From Sanghuangporus weigelae (Eukaryota; Basidiomycota; Agaricomycetes; Hymenochaetales; Hymenochaetaceae), in assembly GCA_033182465.1 (NCBI GenBank), contig CP137328.1, forward strand, positions 620,001 to 684,000: a stretch of 64,000 nt of DNA, in the 5' to 3' direction. The position numbers and the translations under genes were made by a program. Under the pieces are notes generated by a model that did not search any database, was not told the origin of the DNA, and worked only from the letters and a program-made list of their open reading frames with translations. Positions 14,201 to 25,422 of this stretch are shown one piece after another (the stretch's first letter is position 1; each line of letters opens with the position of its first letter).

Positions 14201-15093
14201 TCTTGTACAGTCTTTTCTCAACGACAGATTGCGTCGAGATACCAGCATGATCGAATCCGGGAACGAAAAGCGTTGTCTTTCCAAGCATGCGATTCCACCG
14301 AATGAGAGTATCTTGGATTGCCACAGTGAGAGCATGGCCGATGTGAAGACTCCCCGTAACATTCGGCGGGGGTGCTGGTATGACGAATTTACCCTCAGGC
14401 TTCGGTGATCCGTCGGGAAGAGTTTGTGGCGAGAAGAAACCTCGGGATTCCCACCAGTCGTACCATGCTGCCTCGACCGCAATAGGGTCGTATCCACTTG
14501 GCATTGGTTGCGACATATCTACAAATAGTTAGTAAAGGCTATTCGACATCAAGTATGACCCTCTCACCTTTCTTATGTCCTCTCGGCGTGGTGTTGACGA
14601 ATGGCGCATCCTCATCTTTCTTCTCCTTCTTCTCTTTCTGTTTCTTTTCGGATACGACGACAGAGGCATTGACTTTTGCGGCCTTCGCAGCTAGCTTTGC
14701 CTCTTTTTCTAATCGTTTGGCTATTTTCTTTGCTGCGGAATAAGTCAGTACGAGTCGAATATGAATGCTTCGCTTCAGATGTGTTTGGCAACAACGAAAT
14801 CTGGAGGACCCATAAAGCCAGAGATTTATAAATCTCCTTCATGCCATCTTCATCCCAGTCTGAATTGAGATATACCCGTTGTTACCATTCACTTCTTCCG
14901 TCAACCACTCACCTGCGTTCTTTGAATTAGGGTTCGCAATATCATTTTCCTGGATCGAGGGTGTCGACACCGTCGAATCATTCGGTGTATCAGCCATATA
15001 TCTAGCAAATAGATGGGTGCTAAGAGCTCGCGGACGGGATGATGTATAGATGGAAAGATGGAAGAATCGATAGCATGCTCTTCTGGTGAGCAT
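11204..15093 (-). CDS. VAS1: Valyl-tRNA synthetase, cytosolic and mitochondrial forms
   Basis: About ten exons. The class I signature is in exon 3 (14518-14131): [14 protein letters not shown]; the second signature [11 protein letters not shown] lies in the 13.5-12.3 kb exon. The editing domain ([28 protein letters not shown]), zinc-free catalytic core, tRNA-binding anticodon domain ([14 protein letters not shown]) and C-terminal coiled coil ([13 protein letters not shown]...) are all present. Two in-frame starts occur in exon 1. The ATG at 15093 gives [20 protein letters not shown], arginine-rich with no acidic residue for about 30 residues, a good mitochondrial presequence. The ATG at 14997 gives [11 protein letters not shown], a cytosolic start, followed by a lysine-rich extension. 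Yeast VAS1 makes both enzymes from one gene in the same way; here this is inferred from sequence. Confidence 0.96.
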
Positions 15094-16423
15094 ATATTTT
15101 GAGGAAATAGTTTCCAGTGACTCACAGCTCCTGCCACATTTGGCTGACTGCACGTGCTCTGAACGCGTTCACTTTCGCGCGTAAAGCTGATGTCAGCTTG
15201 ATTATTAGGGATTTTGACGACTCGACTAAAGCTAGAACCGGGCTACTACATCACGTATTATCTAGACCTTTCTATAAACGTGAATATCGTGATCGTTGCA
15301 GTCCTTCGGAACGCATTTAACGAGGTCAGCAATACCCTTTGACAGAAATAGGAATGCTTCTGGCGAAGCCATGAAAAATTTCCCGGATTTTCAGCCATCC
15401 ATGTGCAAGCCGGACAATTCTCTTCTGACTCTTCTGATGATATTTGACAGTTTTTAACCAGCATGATTCCGAACAGGAGCCCATCACACTTGACTGAACT
15501 GGTGAATCCAATCATTTTTGAACACGGTACGACTGTCCTGAGGCTCATCCTGATGCAGCACCAGACTGCCAGTGACCTTTATTGTAAGTCATTTTGTGTT
15601 TCATTACAATGGAGTACTCTGGCGCCGCTGCTTTAACTTTCGATTGGATAAGCTGGTTACTGGAGCTGGAAGATGCATTCTACGAGAAGAATTGGTTGAC
15701 CTATTCTATTCTGGCTTTGAGACGAAGATTGGTATACATTAAATGACGTTGACTGGACTACTAATACAAGTTATGACCTTAGTATCACGAAGGAAGGGTT
15801 GGCGCGGTTGGGGGCCCGGGAACATTAGAGAGATCAAGCAAGTGTAATTAATAGCCGTATCGCGGTTGTGTATACTGTGAAGTGCGCCCGCTGTACTCCC
15901 GATGCGCCGATGCGATTCACAGATCTCGCGCCTTACACACCAGCCTGAGACTCTTCTCAGCCATCCGGGCCATATCGTTGCGTTTTTTATTGGACTGGAT
16001 AACACACCGGGCAAAAACTCATTTTCGAACCGTGAAAATGTTACCCAGAATGGAAAAAGAGCCAATCGGATGAGAGCTCACCCGTTCCGATCAAAATTTC
16101 TAAGGGCGCGGAATGAGTTTTTGCCCGGTGTGTAATTGCAAGCAGCGCGTGTAGTGTCGCATCACGTGGTAACGTCACACACACACATCCGTCACGTCCG
16201 CTGACGCGTGTCCTCGTGGCGTCCTGGATTCACCTCGAAAAATAAATGCGGCGGCATCTGCGGCGGCTTCGCGTCCTCTCGTTTTAATCTGCAAGATCAC
16301 TGAAGGCCTTGTGGTAGACCTCGTGCTTGGCTTCGTGGTTCATTAGGTTCGCCACCTGTTAGATCTGACTCTGGACTCGAAAACTTCCTGTTTGAACTAG
16401 TTTGGGAGAATCGATTCAATCGA
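15094..16423. other. Intergenic between VAS1 and the DUF7918 gene
   Basis: Divergent upstream region of 1.3 kb. It holds the small inverted-repeat element at 16002-16133. Open frames on both strands are short and overlap one another; none looks coding. Confidence 0.4.
16002..16133. mobile_element. MITE-like element, 132 bp, with 22-bp perfect terminal inverted repeats
   Basis: Bases 16002-16023 (acacaccgggcaaaaactca...) are the exact reverse complement of 16112-16133. The 88 bp between them hold no open frame. Perfect terminal repeats with a non-coding core fit a miniature inverted-repeat transposable element. I cannot see a clear target-site duplication (flanks are ...ggata and aattg...), so a stable hairpin of other origin remains possible. 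Confidence 0.6.
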
Positions 16424-17867
16424 ATGCCGCAATTTGCGGATTGCACGGTTGGCATACGGCTTTCTGATACCGGAGTTTTGCTTGAGGAATATGGAGCGCA
16501 GATCGTTGAGAGGACAGTGACAACGTGGGTTGCGAGTGAGTTAGGGAAGGTGAGCGTTCAAATACCAATCATGACAAGCTGGTTCGGTTCCTGTTATTCT
16601 TTCTTCCTTCAAAATTGTCAAATCGAGTCTCTCAGAATATGCTTGATTTGACTTTTTTTCCATACACATACAGGAGTTTGAAATTGTCTTCAAAGCAAAT
16701 AATTATCCAAGTTCCTTACAACTCGTGATTTTCGTCGATGGTATCGAGCTCGTAAACCGAGGATATGATCGAGAGCGTAAGATGGGCAGAGAGATTGTGT
16801 GCAAGGGTGTCAGTATGGATGCGGATACAGTCAAGCCATTCCTGTTCTCCGATATCGTGTTTCCGGGTACGTCCCCAACTTCAACGCTAATGGATCATTG
16901 GTCTTTTCCACACTAACCGGCTAATCTCGCGAATTTTCGGACTTGTATTGCAGAGGAGGACGGTGTCTTCGACCACAATGGCATGGGCGATGTAGGCATC
17001 ATCCGGATCGAGGTCTTGCAAGTAGTGTTCACAGAATCCCGACATCCGAAATATATTGTCCCATCGCTCTCAAACGATCCCTTACACAAATGTAGTTGTA
17101 TAAATGGCGCGCGTGGAATTCGGTACGGATGCTTTCGTACCTCTTTCCGTCCGATCCCTCTTTTGCCGACATTTTAAACGATTATTCTTGGGTGCCCGTC
17201 GTCGGTGTGTATACGAATGCAATGGAATGAAGGTTGGGACAACAGCAGGTGTTTCGGACGAAGAAGATGACGAGCATGCCTTTTGATTCAGCCAATCCTG
17301 GTCCTGTGGCGATTTTCAAATACATTTACCGACCTCGTTGTACGTCTCTTCAGATTTGACTTCCCTTGCCTCGCCCAGTTCATTGGAAAATACAGCCATG
17401 CTGCTCTCCCAAGGAATAATCCCAACTTACATACCGCGCTTCGTCGAACACCTCGAACAGACGCACGAACCGGAGCCGGAACCGGCAGTACACCTTGAAT
17501 CTCCGTATTCCCCAAGCATACGGAGTATAGGAAGCGTGGAGCCTGTTACGGGACCGGCTTTGGGACCAGGAACACCGAGGCGTGAAGGAAGGGAAGAGGC
17601 TATTCGAAGGTTAAGGGTAATGCCTCTTATTCCTTAAGGAAACTCCTTCCGTATGATAATCTTATACGTATCTTCATCCGGCTTTAGGAACAAAGGGAAC
17701 AAATCGAGCGTGAGGTGAGGGAGCTCGAGGAGCTACGGCAATTAAAAGTTCGTATTATTTGCAAAGCTCTTAGAACACGTTACTCAAAGACCGCTGACCA
17801 TCTTTAGCAACGACAAGCCCAGATTCAACGCGAGCTAGATGAGTTGGAGCATCTTGGCTTTGAATGA
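16424..17867 (+). CDS. DUF7918 protein, canonical form with C-terminal coiled coil
   Basis: Seven exons, first 16424-16549 (MPQFADCTVGIRLS, RTVTTWVASELGK), second 16674-16866 (VIFVDGIELVNRGYDRERK, VKPFLFSDIVFP), third from 16953 (VGIIRIEVLQVVF), fourth from about 17230 ending PFDSANPGPVAIFKYIYRPR. A 35-nt intron is followed by ENTAMLLSQGIIP, and the last exons give a charged coiled coil (EREVRELEELRQLK, RELDELEHLGFE). Stop at 17867. This layout (beta-rich domain, YRPR...L..QGI.P, coiled coil) is what I recall for DUF7918 in Agaricomycetes; function unknown. It lacks the cysteine cluster of paralogues A-C and so is the likely ancestral form. It sits between two inverted-repeat elements. Confidence 0.75.
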
Positions 17868-19588
17868 ATATTTTCGAGTTTCCCCTTGCTCAGCATAATC
17901 CGTTGAGATTGTTTCGTACATGCATGCATGCGTATTCTGCTGTTCATCTGCTTTGATCTTCATCTCTATCTTCATCTTGCTCTGCATTGCTTTGGTATCA
18001 TGGAACCTATGTATTGTAGATTGAATGTCTTCGATCTCATACATAAGTGCATTTAGTAATATCTTAGCCACATTTTGATAGACAATCACAGTGCATCTCG
18101 ATAGACTACAAAACTATATCATCCTGTACAGTGGTTCGACTAGCATCGCAATTTGAGACAGATGATTTGTTATATCAGTATTCTCGTCTAGGCTACTCGA
18201 GGGTGCTCGACATCAATTGATTGTCATGAGGCATGGTCTAGAACTGACACAGTCTATAAAATTTCATTCATACTATTGTGCTACAGTTGAAATTGTCATA
18301 ACGCATAATGTCGGGAGACTACTTTTTGTAATGCATTATTAGATTTATTCATTAGGAGATAAGTGAGAAAATATTTCCGCCTTTGGAAAAAGGTGAAAAA
18401 GGTAGCTTCCTCATGGTCTGACCCCTACGTTAATAGCATGAGCCTGATTAGATACCAGAATAAAGTATGGATTCTCAAAAAAACACTCTTATTGACTTAA
18501 CAGAGGGGGAATAAAGATATTGTAAGTCCTTGACGTCCTGGATTTGGAAGGTGATCGTCATGCTATTTATGGTAGTTGCCAGTGTCGATCAATCTGCACT
18601 ACTTGTATTTTCATTTAATTACATGATTTTCTTGACTAGTGGACTTTACAAGGCCAGTTGTGCTCTCTGGTTGCCTCAGAACTCATAATTTACATGAATT
18701 TATAGTAGCCTTATCACTCCCTTGATCACCATAATGCATAATATTGCTCAAAATTTCAATGCATTATTCCATATGACATTTTTGCATAATTTCCCGCCTC
18801 CCGACATGGGAGACACCAAAAAGTGATGCGTTATGAAATATATGCATTATGATACGATGCATTATGACAATTTCAACTGTATTCCTCCTCAGGTACATTA
18901 GATGAGTCGCACCAAACTCCGACGTGGTGAACGCTTGCGAGCAATTTATTCAAGAGTTCGCAGGAGGTCGCTCCTTGTCTACCACCGATGCATGGAGGCA
19001 TTCACGAGGAAGTTAGAAGCTCACGGAGTGTTCTTTTCCAATTCCCGTCGATGTTGTTTCGCTCCGAAGTCCGAATTTGAAAACGTTCAAAGAGGATGTT
19101 CCTCGACTATGTCCTTTCACTTATCACTTGATCACCGAGTAAAGGCGGCGGCGCGGGAAGGAGTGCAAGAAAATGGCGAACTGACGGAAGTTGCAGGGCT
19201 TCATATAGTCTGATTCAACTCGTGTATACCTTCCTTAACTTTTTCACCTCAAACTCATGGCCGGATCTGATAGAACATAGGCCGACCGAAAGTAAAGAGG
19301 TGATCTGAGTGCAAGCCGGAACAAAATCCAATCACCATCCGGATTTTTTTATCTGTGTATAAACAATTATATATACATAATGTGCTTGTGAATCTCGGGT
19401 GGACCGGCCAAGTTCTGTAACCGTTTCTGTGTCTCTCGTGATCCCGTGCCTTCTTTCCCACCAATCGCATCCATCGCTTGATCACAAGTTACTTACCACG
19501 ACCTGGTATTTAAACAGCTATCTCATGGATTCATCACTCCTTTGCTCCCTTCTTGCAACCCGGTGTTTGTATCCTGGAGATACGAGAT
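17868..19588. other. AT-rich intergenic region carrying a TIR element
   Basis: Contains the 600-bp element at 18282-18881. A 103-codon plus frame at 18902-19213 starts just outside the element; its composition is arginine- and serine-rich without domain features, and I do not call it. Confidence 0.4.
18282..18881. mobile_element. Non-autonomous TIR element, 600 bp
   Basis: The 20 bases tacagttgaaattgtcataa at 18282-18301 recur as an exact reverse complement at 18862-18881. Similarity continues inward with mismatches (cgcataatg against tgcatcgta). Four copies of ATGCATTA occur, three of them crowded near the right end, and GGGAGAC appears near both ends. No transposase frame is present. This is the form of a deletion derivative or MITE of a DNA transposon. 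Target-site duplication is not evident; superfamily cannot be stated from this copy alone. Confidence 0.7.
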
Positions 19589-22569
19589 ATGTCCCTTCAG
19601 GATAGCAGTCAGAACGAGAACTCGCTGAGTACGAATGACGGTGTGAGAGACTCGAGTGTGAACGTACACGCACATGAGTTCGTATGGAAACCAAAGCGCA
19701 GCGTCGAGGAATGCAATCGTATCTTGACCGCTCCGGGACGCATGCACGAAACGGAACATGTAATACTCGACGATCGCGTCGTGAAGGTGTACAAGCATTT
19801 ACCTCCTGTGAGTGGCCACCAAAACGTGATCATTCGGTCCTGAATCTAATGAGTCTTTGATAAATTATTGTTGGTTGACTGAAAATGGTTGTGGACACCG
19901 ATTGCCATAACGATCAGAACGTCCGCACATTCTGGCTGAGTCGTGCGGCAGCATGGCAAGATCGGGATTACATCGTCTTCGAGAATGAACGGTACACGTA
20001 TGGTCAGGTCGCCGAACGAGCATCCAAGCTGGCCAGCTTGCTTTATACTAAGTATGGTGTTCGGAAGGGTGACCGAGGTGTGTCTCTTTGGTTTTATTCT
20101 CATACTGTTTGGATTTCTCAATTGTACGAATATAGTGGCAATCATCATGCGAAACTATCCTGAATTCATGATTTCTTTCTGGGCAATCCATCTTCTGGGA
20201 GCAGTTTCAACGATGATAAATGCCTGGGCTCCTCGTGCACCCCTCCTTCACTGTATAGTATTAACCGACCCAAAGGTCATCATAGTCGACCCGGAACGCG
20301 CGGTACAACTTTGCACCGATGGACTATTGGATGAGGCGAGACTGAAGTCAAGAGGCTTATATAAGGTTTTCGTTGTTCGTTCGACCAGAATCGGAGGCGT
20401 TGGCCAGAATCCAGGTGTAAGAGCAAAATGGAAGAGCGCAGGCATAACTCCACTTGAGACTGCTCTCGATGCTTATACGGGACCTATCGATGCCTGGAAC
20501 TCACCTCCACATTCTTCCTCCGGCTCATCGACTCAAGGTCAGACTCAGTCTGGATCCTCAGCCGGACCTCTACCAGACGACAACGCAACAATATTCTTTA
20601 CCTCTGGCACAACCGGCCTTCCCAAAGGTGTCTTATCCACTCAACGCAGTTTCCTTACGAACACCTTCAACACGTTCCTTGCCAAGTTCCGTGCCATGCT
20701 GCGTAGAGGCGAGGACTTACCTGATTTAGGTGCGGCGGCGAGTGAGCCTCAGAGAGGAGTTCTGATTAGTGTGCCACTATTCCATGTTACTGGTTTGACG
20801 AGTGCTGCTGTGAGTAGATGATAAGTTTGGTTTAGATATACTCTGACCTGAATGCTCAGATGTCATCGACTGCTCTAGGTGGCAAGATCGCTTTCATGCA
20901 CAAATGGGACAAGGAAGAAGGTCAGTCTGGGCCCTTCGTTGTCACTTTCGTGCCATTTTAATATGTCAATTCTATGATTACACAGCCGCTCTAATAATTA
21001 AGCGCGAGCGTTTGACAAGTGCTGGTGGTGTACCTTCCATGATAATGGACCTTATTGAATCCTCTCTGGACAAGGCGGGTAACAGCTCTTTGGAGTCCCT
21101 TTCCTGCGGTGGTGCTCCCAGCGCGGAGACCATGCCTAGGGAGGTCGTCAGGAGATTTGGTGCCGAAGTCGACTCGTACGTGTATTGTAGCCTTGTTGTA
21201 TAAGCTGATATATTGATCTTATTCATGACCTGTTTGTGTCGGTATCCTCTTTTCTCTGGACGTTAGTGGCCAAGGATATGGGCTTAGTGAGACGAATGCT
21301 ATCGCTGTTAGCATACAAGGTTCGCCGACTTCCCCAGCGCCTTTCTTCGACCCACTGATAAATCTTACTTTTCTTTGATTTCTACAGGCGAAGGTATGTA
21401 CACACGCACTTGACATACGATACATCGTGCAAATCTTATGGTTTTTGTGACTTGTTTGCAAAGACTTCATAGCCCGACCGACGAGCACGTAAGCCCCTTT
21501 CGCCTTACATTTCATCGTTGAATTGACGAAACTGACATGAAAATTAAAGCGGTCTTCCAACACCGGTGACCGACCTGCTTGTCGTCGATCCCGTAACATT
21601 AAAAGTTCTACCTCCAGGAGAGGTCGGAGAACTATGGATGTACGTCTGCGTTCTCCGTTCGTCTATGTGGATTAGCTAAGCGCATCGTGATGTTTAGTAA
21701 AGGGGCGAATGTGATGAGGGGATATTGGGGTGACAAAGGTAACCCCTCATTAAGCATTGCGATTCCTGTGGTACATTGTTGACTCGATGCTTCAGAGGCG
21801 ACAAGGAAAGCCGTTACGCGAGACGGATGGTTCAAGTCCGGTGACTCGGCGTACATAGATGAGGAAGGATTCGTGTATATCAAGGATCGAAGTAAGCCGT
21901 CTGTTCCTTAAATACAATGTACGCAACCAAGCTGATGGTATCACCTTTCTGTAGTTAAGGATATCATTATTAGAGGTCTGTCTGGACGAAATTGCACAAA
22001 AAATGATTTCGCTTATCACACTGTATCATCTTTTTTAGGCGGAGAGAATATTGTGAGTAAAATCACATCGACCATTCGAGGTCTCTATCTGACTTCTGCT
22101 TCCGCGATCAGCACTCAACAGAAGTAGAAAATGCACTCTACGCGGACGAACACATCCTTGACGCTGCGGCTGTCAGCGTTCCAGATCCACGACTAGGCGA
22201 ACTCGTTGCAGCCGTAGTCGCCACCAAGCCGCATTACAAAGGACAGGTCGCAGAGGAAGATGTCATCGAGAATGTAAGGAAGCTGTAAGTACTTCTATAT
22301 CTCATGGACATGTTGCTCGAGAAGGAGAGAAGGAAATGACAAAACTTTGTAGACTACCTGCGCACGCCGTACCAGTTTTGGTCCTCGTACAGGATGAGTT
22401 AATCGGTCAGTACAGTTCTATAAACCGACACTCCGAGCTTTCTGAGCTGTCTACAGAACGCAATGCAAACGGTAAAATCGTGAAAACCGACCTGCGGAAA
22501 CGCGTAAGACGGGAATGGGCGCGGAGATTGAAACTAAATAATAAGGGCAGGTCAAGGGCGAAGTTATAA
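19589..22569 (+). CDS. AMP-dependent acyl-CoA synthetase/ligase
   Basis: Start at 19589 (MSLQDSSQ), an in-frame ATG at 19553 is less likely. The N-terminus reads HEFVWKPKRSVEECNRIL...VVKVYKHLPP; the second exon starts at 19918 (NVRTFWLSRAAAWQDRDYIVFENERYTYGQ). Signature motif FFTSGTTGLPKG, then VPLFHVTGL, SCGGAPSAETMP, GQGYGLSETNA, GWFKSGDSAYIDEEGFVYIKDRIKD, RGGENI and the catalytic lysine region NANGKIVKTDLRK follow, all motifs of the ANL superfamily. It activates a carboxylic acid, probably a fatty acid, with ATP and transfers it to CoA. A C-terminal basic tail contains no obvious peroxisomal SKL. About a dozen exons, including 6-nt and 14-nt microexons. Exact substrate cannot be told. Confidence 0.92.
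21388..21393 (+). other. 6-nt microexon in the acyl-CoA synthetase gene
   Basis: Bases gcgaag follow tttctacag and precede gtatgtac. The exon before ends CAA G at 21319 and the one after begins ACTTC at 21464. Joining them gives SIQGEDFIARPTST in frame; any skipping leaves a 6-nt gap that removes two residues but keeps phase. Confidence 0.75.
22039..22052 (+). other. 14-nt microexon encoding the GGENI motif
   Basis: Bases gcggagagaatatt lie between tttttag and gtgagt. The upstream exon ends AGA G before gtctgtct. Together they give RGGENI, a conserved hinge-side motif of ANL enzymes; skipping would shift the frame. Confidence 0.85.
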
Positions 22570-23214
22570 TCCGTACAGTACACCAATTACATCATTCTGT
22601 CGCTTGAATACTTTTTTTACATGACTGTAAGAAGGGAAAGATACTTTCTTCTCTATCCCCACACACATGTCTTTTTTTAACAACGGAAGCATAGTCGCTG
22701 TCTGATCCATCGAAGTTTATTGAACTTGAACTTCAATCCCCAGATGGCTACTCTGTGATACATTACACCCGATAAAGAATTTTTCTGCTGCCTTGCGGAT
22801 TTGAAAGGGCATCAGTCATCAGACGATTCCGAAGCTCCCCGGCTTCTACTGAAACGGGGTGATGCACTTCTGTTCTAATCAGGTATAAGTTCACGTTACT
22901 CCCCACATCTACTTTCGAATCGTCTCGGAAATGTCTGTCCTTAAGGACTCTCGTTCTTTGGAGACTCGTGTAAATATCGAGCTCGCAGATCCGAGTGAAG
23001 CTGTTTGGCTGATAGTTTGGACGGTCATGACCCAACAGTACTGCGCTGTGGCTCGCACGATTGCCCTGGTCTACCATTCTACTTACCAGTTTGTCTGCTT
23101 TAGCTAGCACCCTTATACATCATCTTTCTACAGAGTCCTCACATTGAGAAAGGAGGTAATTTTCTACCAACTTATCATGTTCAAGCTCGAGTCCTTATCG
23201 GCTCTTTCTTCTAG
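22570..23214. other. Intergenic 3' of the acyl-CoA synthetase
   Basis: A 115-codon minus frame at 22763-23110 (MLAKADKLVSRMV...) could be a small gene but shows no domain and no paralogue in the window. I leave it uncalled. No repeat seen. Confidence 0.3.
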
Positions 23215-24532
23215 GTCAAATATTTCTGGGCGAATTACATCAATCCGCTTCACGTGTCATCATCTAATAAAGAGCCCGCGAAAACCGCGGAGCTCTGTCA
23301 GTATAATCTACTTTGCAGTAAGTGACAATTGTGGATGGTAATTGAATAGACCCTTGATCATAACATAGAATCGTTACATAGGCCTATTGGCGGCTGTTTG
23401 TAACATTACTTGTAAATCATTGATCACCCTGTATTACGTTCGACTCTGAAACTTGTGCATTTGGTAGTTTACCTTTCCTCAGAAGGTCATGTAAGGTATG
23501 CGCATTCAGTGTGAATGACATGTCACCGGAAACTCTGATGACTATTTAATCTAGCTGTGCGTGTTGTCTCCAAGGTTGTACTTTTCGAATAACTTAGCGT
23601 GTTAGGTTTGCTTTCAACTTGGACCTCATATCTAGACAGTACATACAAATTGCAGCTCGGATATCAGTCCCATGCTCAACTGAATGTTAGATCTGACTAT
23701 CGTTCTCTTAATTGACTGTAAGCGGAGCAAGCTCGAGTTGACGCAGACGATGACTTGCCGTATTACATAGATATCCTACTTACTCGCACATTGGCACTCT
23801 TTCATCAGTCTTTATGCGAGTCATTTCGTCCTAATTTTCTACAGACGAGACACTGTCCATCATCTCGAAAGTTCTCCTGGTCTTGGAAGTATGCATCAGC
23901 TCCTGCCTTCTCATTTATGCCATATCCTTTGAAGACGGTGAGACGTTTTATTAGCTTTACATGCTCTGCCTCGACTGAACTCCGCAGTCGACGTTAGCAG
24001 TCTTGCGGAGGGATTGTCATTTTGCTTACCAAGAAGGAGTCCTCCACGAACTCTGTCCATCGTTTCATGGTAAATATATAATATTGTGTCAAGGCTTTCC
24101 TTAATTTATTGCAGGATGGTCCCATCGATGTACGCGTTGATTCTTTTGTGCCTCGCGCTACGCAAGGCAGTGGAATATCGGGAAATGACATCCGGGCTTA
24201 AGGGATTCCATTTAATTCGTGTTGTCATACAGGACTAGGTCCTATACTACGGCTTGTAAGATACCCTAAAATTAATTTAATCGTTTTGATTCTAACCTGC
24301 CGGAGTTTCATTTTCTGCTGCATTTGTCAGATCGTGGCTTATAGTACCATAGAAAGTAGCCTGTTCGTTGCAGGTGTGCTGAACTGCAGAAAGTCCGATT
24401 TTTCTCTGCGTCCTTGGAGATCTTCTCTAGATCAATCTGAAGGAAGCACAGAGAGGCGAGATTAGTAGAACAAAGTATACTCCGAAGAGCGTCAGTGACA
24501 TCGAGTTTGAAGAGGTGTGCAAATCAATTTGA
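23215..24532 (+). pseudogene. Decayed DUF6533-family-like membrane protein gene
   Basis: Exon-like pieces between good splice sites read as a known mushroom membrane-protein family: VKYFWANYINPLHV (from 23215), NRYIGLLAAVCNIT (23369), YYIDILLTRTLALFHQS (about 23760), ETLSIISKVLLVLEV, CISSCLLIYAISFED, then SW/MVPSMYALILLCLALRKAV, GFHLIRVVIQD and at the end GEISRTKYTPKSVSDIEFEE. The order of hydrophobic segments and the phrase D(Q)VLYYGL are as I recall for DUF6533-type seven-helix proteins. An in-frame TAG at 24236-24238 stands where Q is expected, and the exon continues VLYYGL up to a good donor GTAAGA, so it was once read through. Downstream frames do not join in phase. Most likely an inactive copy; function of the family unknown. 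Confidence 0.5.
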
Positions 24533-25053
24533 TTTGTTGATTTTCTGACTTATTATGATATCTATCAGAATGACATGGGCCGCAAACAAAGTTTGGAAAG
24601 TAAAGGCTCAGTCTGATGGATAGAAATCAAGATTTATTCTAGTGGGCTTGTATGGTCGATGTCCCAACGGGAGCGAGCTGAGACAGCTGTGAAGGTGATT
24701 GGTTCGGAACTGTCCAATTGCCTGTTTCTCAGGCTACAAGTTACGTTGTCCGCTGTGCTTATGGTGTGTCTGGTCGGCATCAATTGCAGCATTGTATTGC
24801 GGAGCATCTTTGATTTGCTGGATGTGGTTGGATAGGCCCGAACACAATCCATATCCATGTAATACGGATTGATCTTGCTGGGATTCATCGCAGCGGCATT
24901 GGAGACTGTCTTTCCAATTTCGGGAGAGGGCTTTCGGCTAGTTAGTGTTCATACGAGATCAAGTTCTCTTCAAAAACTGTAAGTCATATCGAATTCATTC
25001 AGTCCCTATCCTTGCTTTCCTACACATATTCAATCTGACTGGTTTAAAAATGA
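24533..25053. other. Intergenic
   Basis: An 84-codon minus frame (24634-24888) shows no recognisable features. Nothing else supported. Confidence 0.35.
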
Positions 25054-25150
25054 TACACTGGATGGGAGTCGAACCCATGCCTCTTGCTTACATAATCAGA
25101 ACTTCTGACACTATGGAAGGCAAGAATGATAACCGTTTCACCACCAGTGT
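25054..25150 (-). tRNA. tRNA-Gly(UCC) with a 25-nt intron
   Basis: Read on the minus strand the acceptor stem ACACTGG pairs with CCAGTGT, the D stem GTGA with TCAT, the anticodon stem CTTGC with GCAAG, and the T arm is ATGGG-TTCGACT-CCCAT. The anticodon loop CT-TCC-A is interrupted after position 37 by 25 nt starting TAGTGTCAG, the standard place for a nuclear tRNA intron. Discriminator base A. Internal B box GGTTCGACTCC is intact. First base pair A1-T72 is unusual for tRNA-Gly, so the gene may be functional or slightly diverged. Confidence 0.8.
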
Positions 25151-25422
25151 TGAGCATCACTGGTCCTTGATACACTTGTGATTTAACTCAACCACAAAAT
25201 ATCTCTTCTATGATCTAAAAGGTGCCTGTGTGGACTGCAAATCCCATAGTTTACTCACGTATTTCTGTGGTGCAGTTGTGGAGATATAGCTTAGATACTG
25301 CCTTTTTGGTGGTGATCTGCATCATCTTGACATTCGGTCCAATAATTCGAAACATATTTTAACAGTGGACTATCCTATTAAAAGTACGTCTATGCAAATA
25401 TTCATGTTAAAATGTTAAGTGG

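Noticed and set aside
18902-19213. 103-codon plus frame beside the 600-bp TIR element
   Set aside because: No domain, no paralogue, and no relation to a transposase; base composition gives Arg/Ser runs.
22763-23110. 115-codon minus frame 3' of the acyl-CoA synthetase
   Set aside because: Uninterrupted but with no recognisable feature or repeat in the window; left uncalled rather than listed as a gene.
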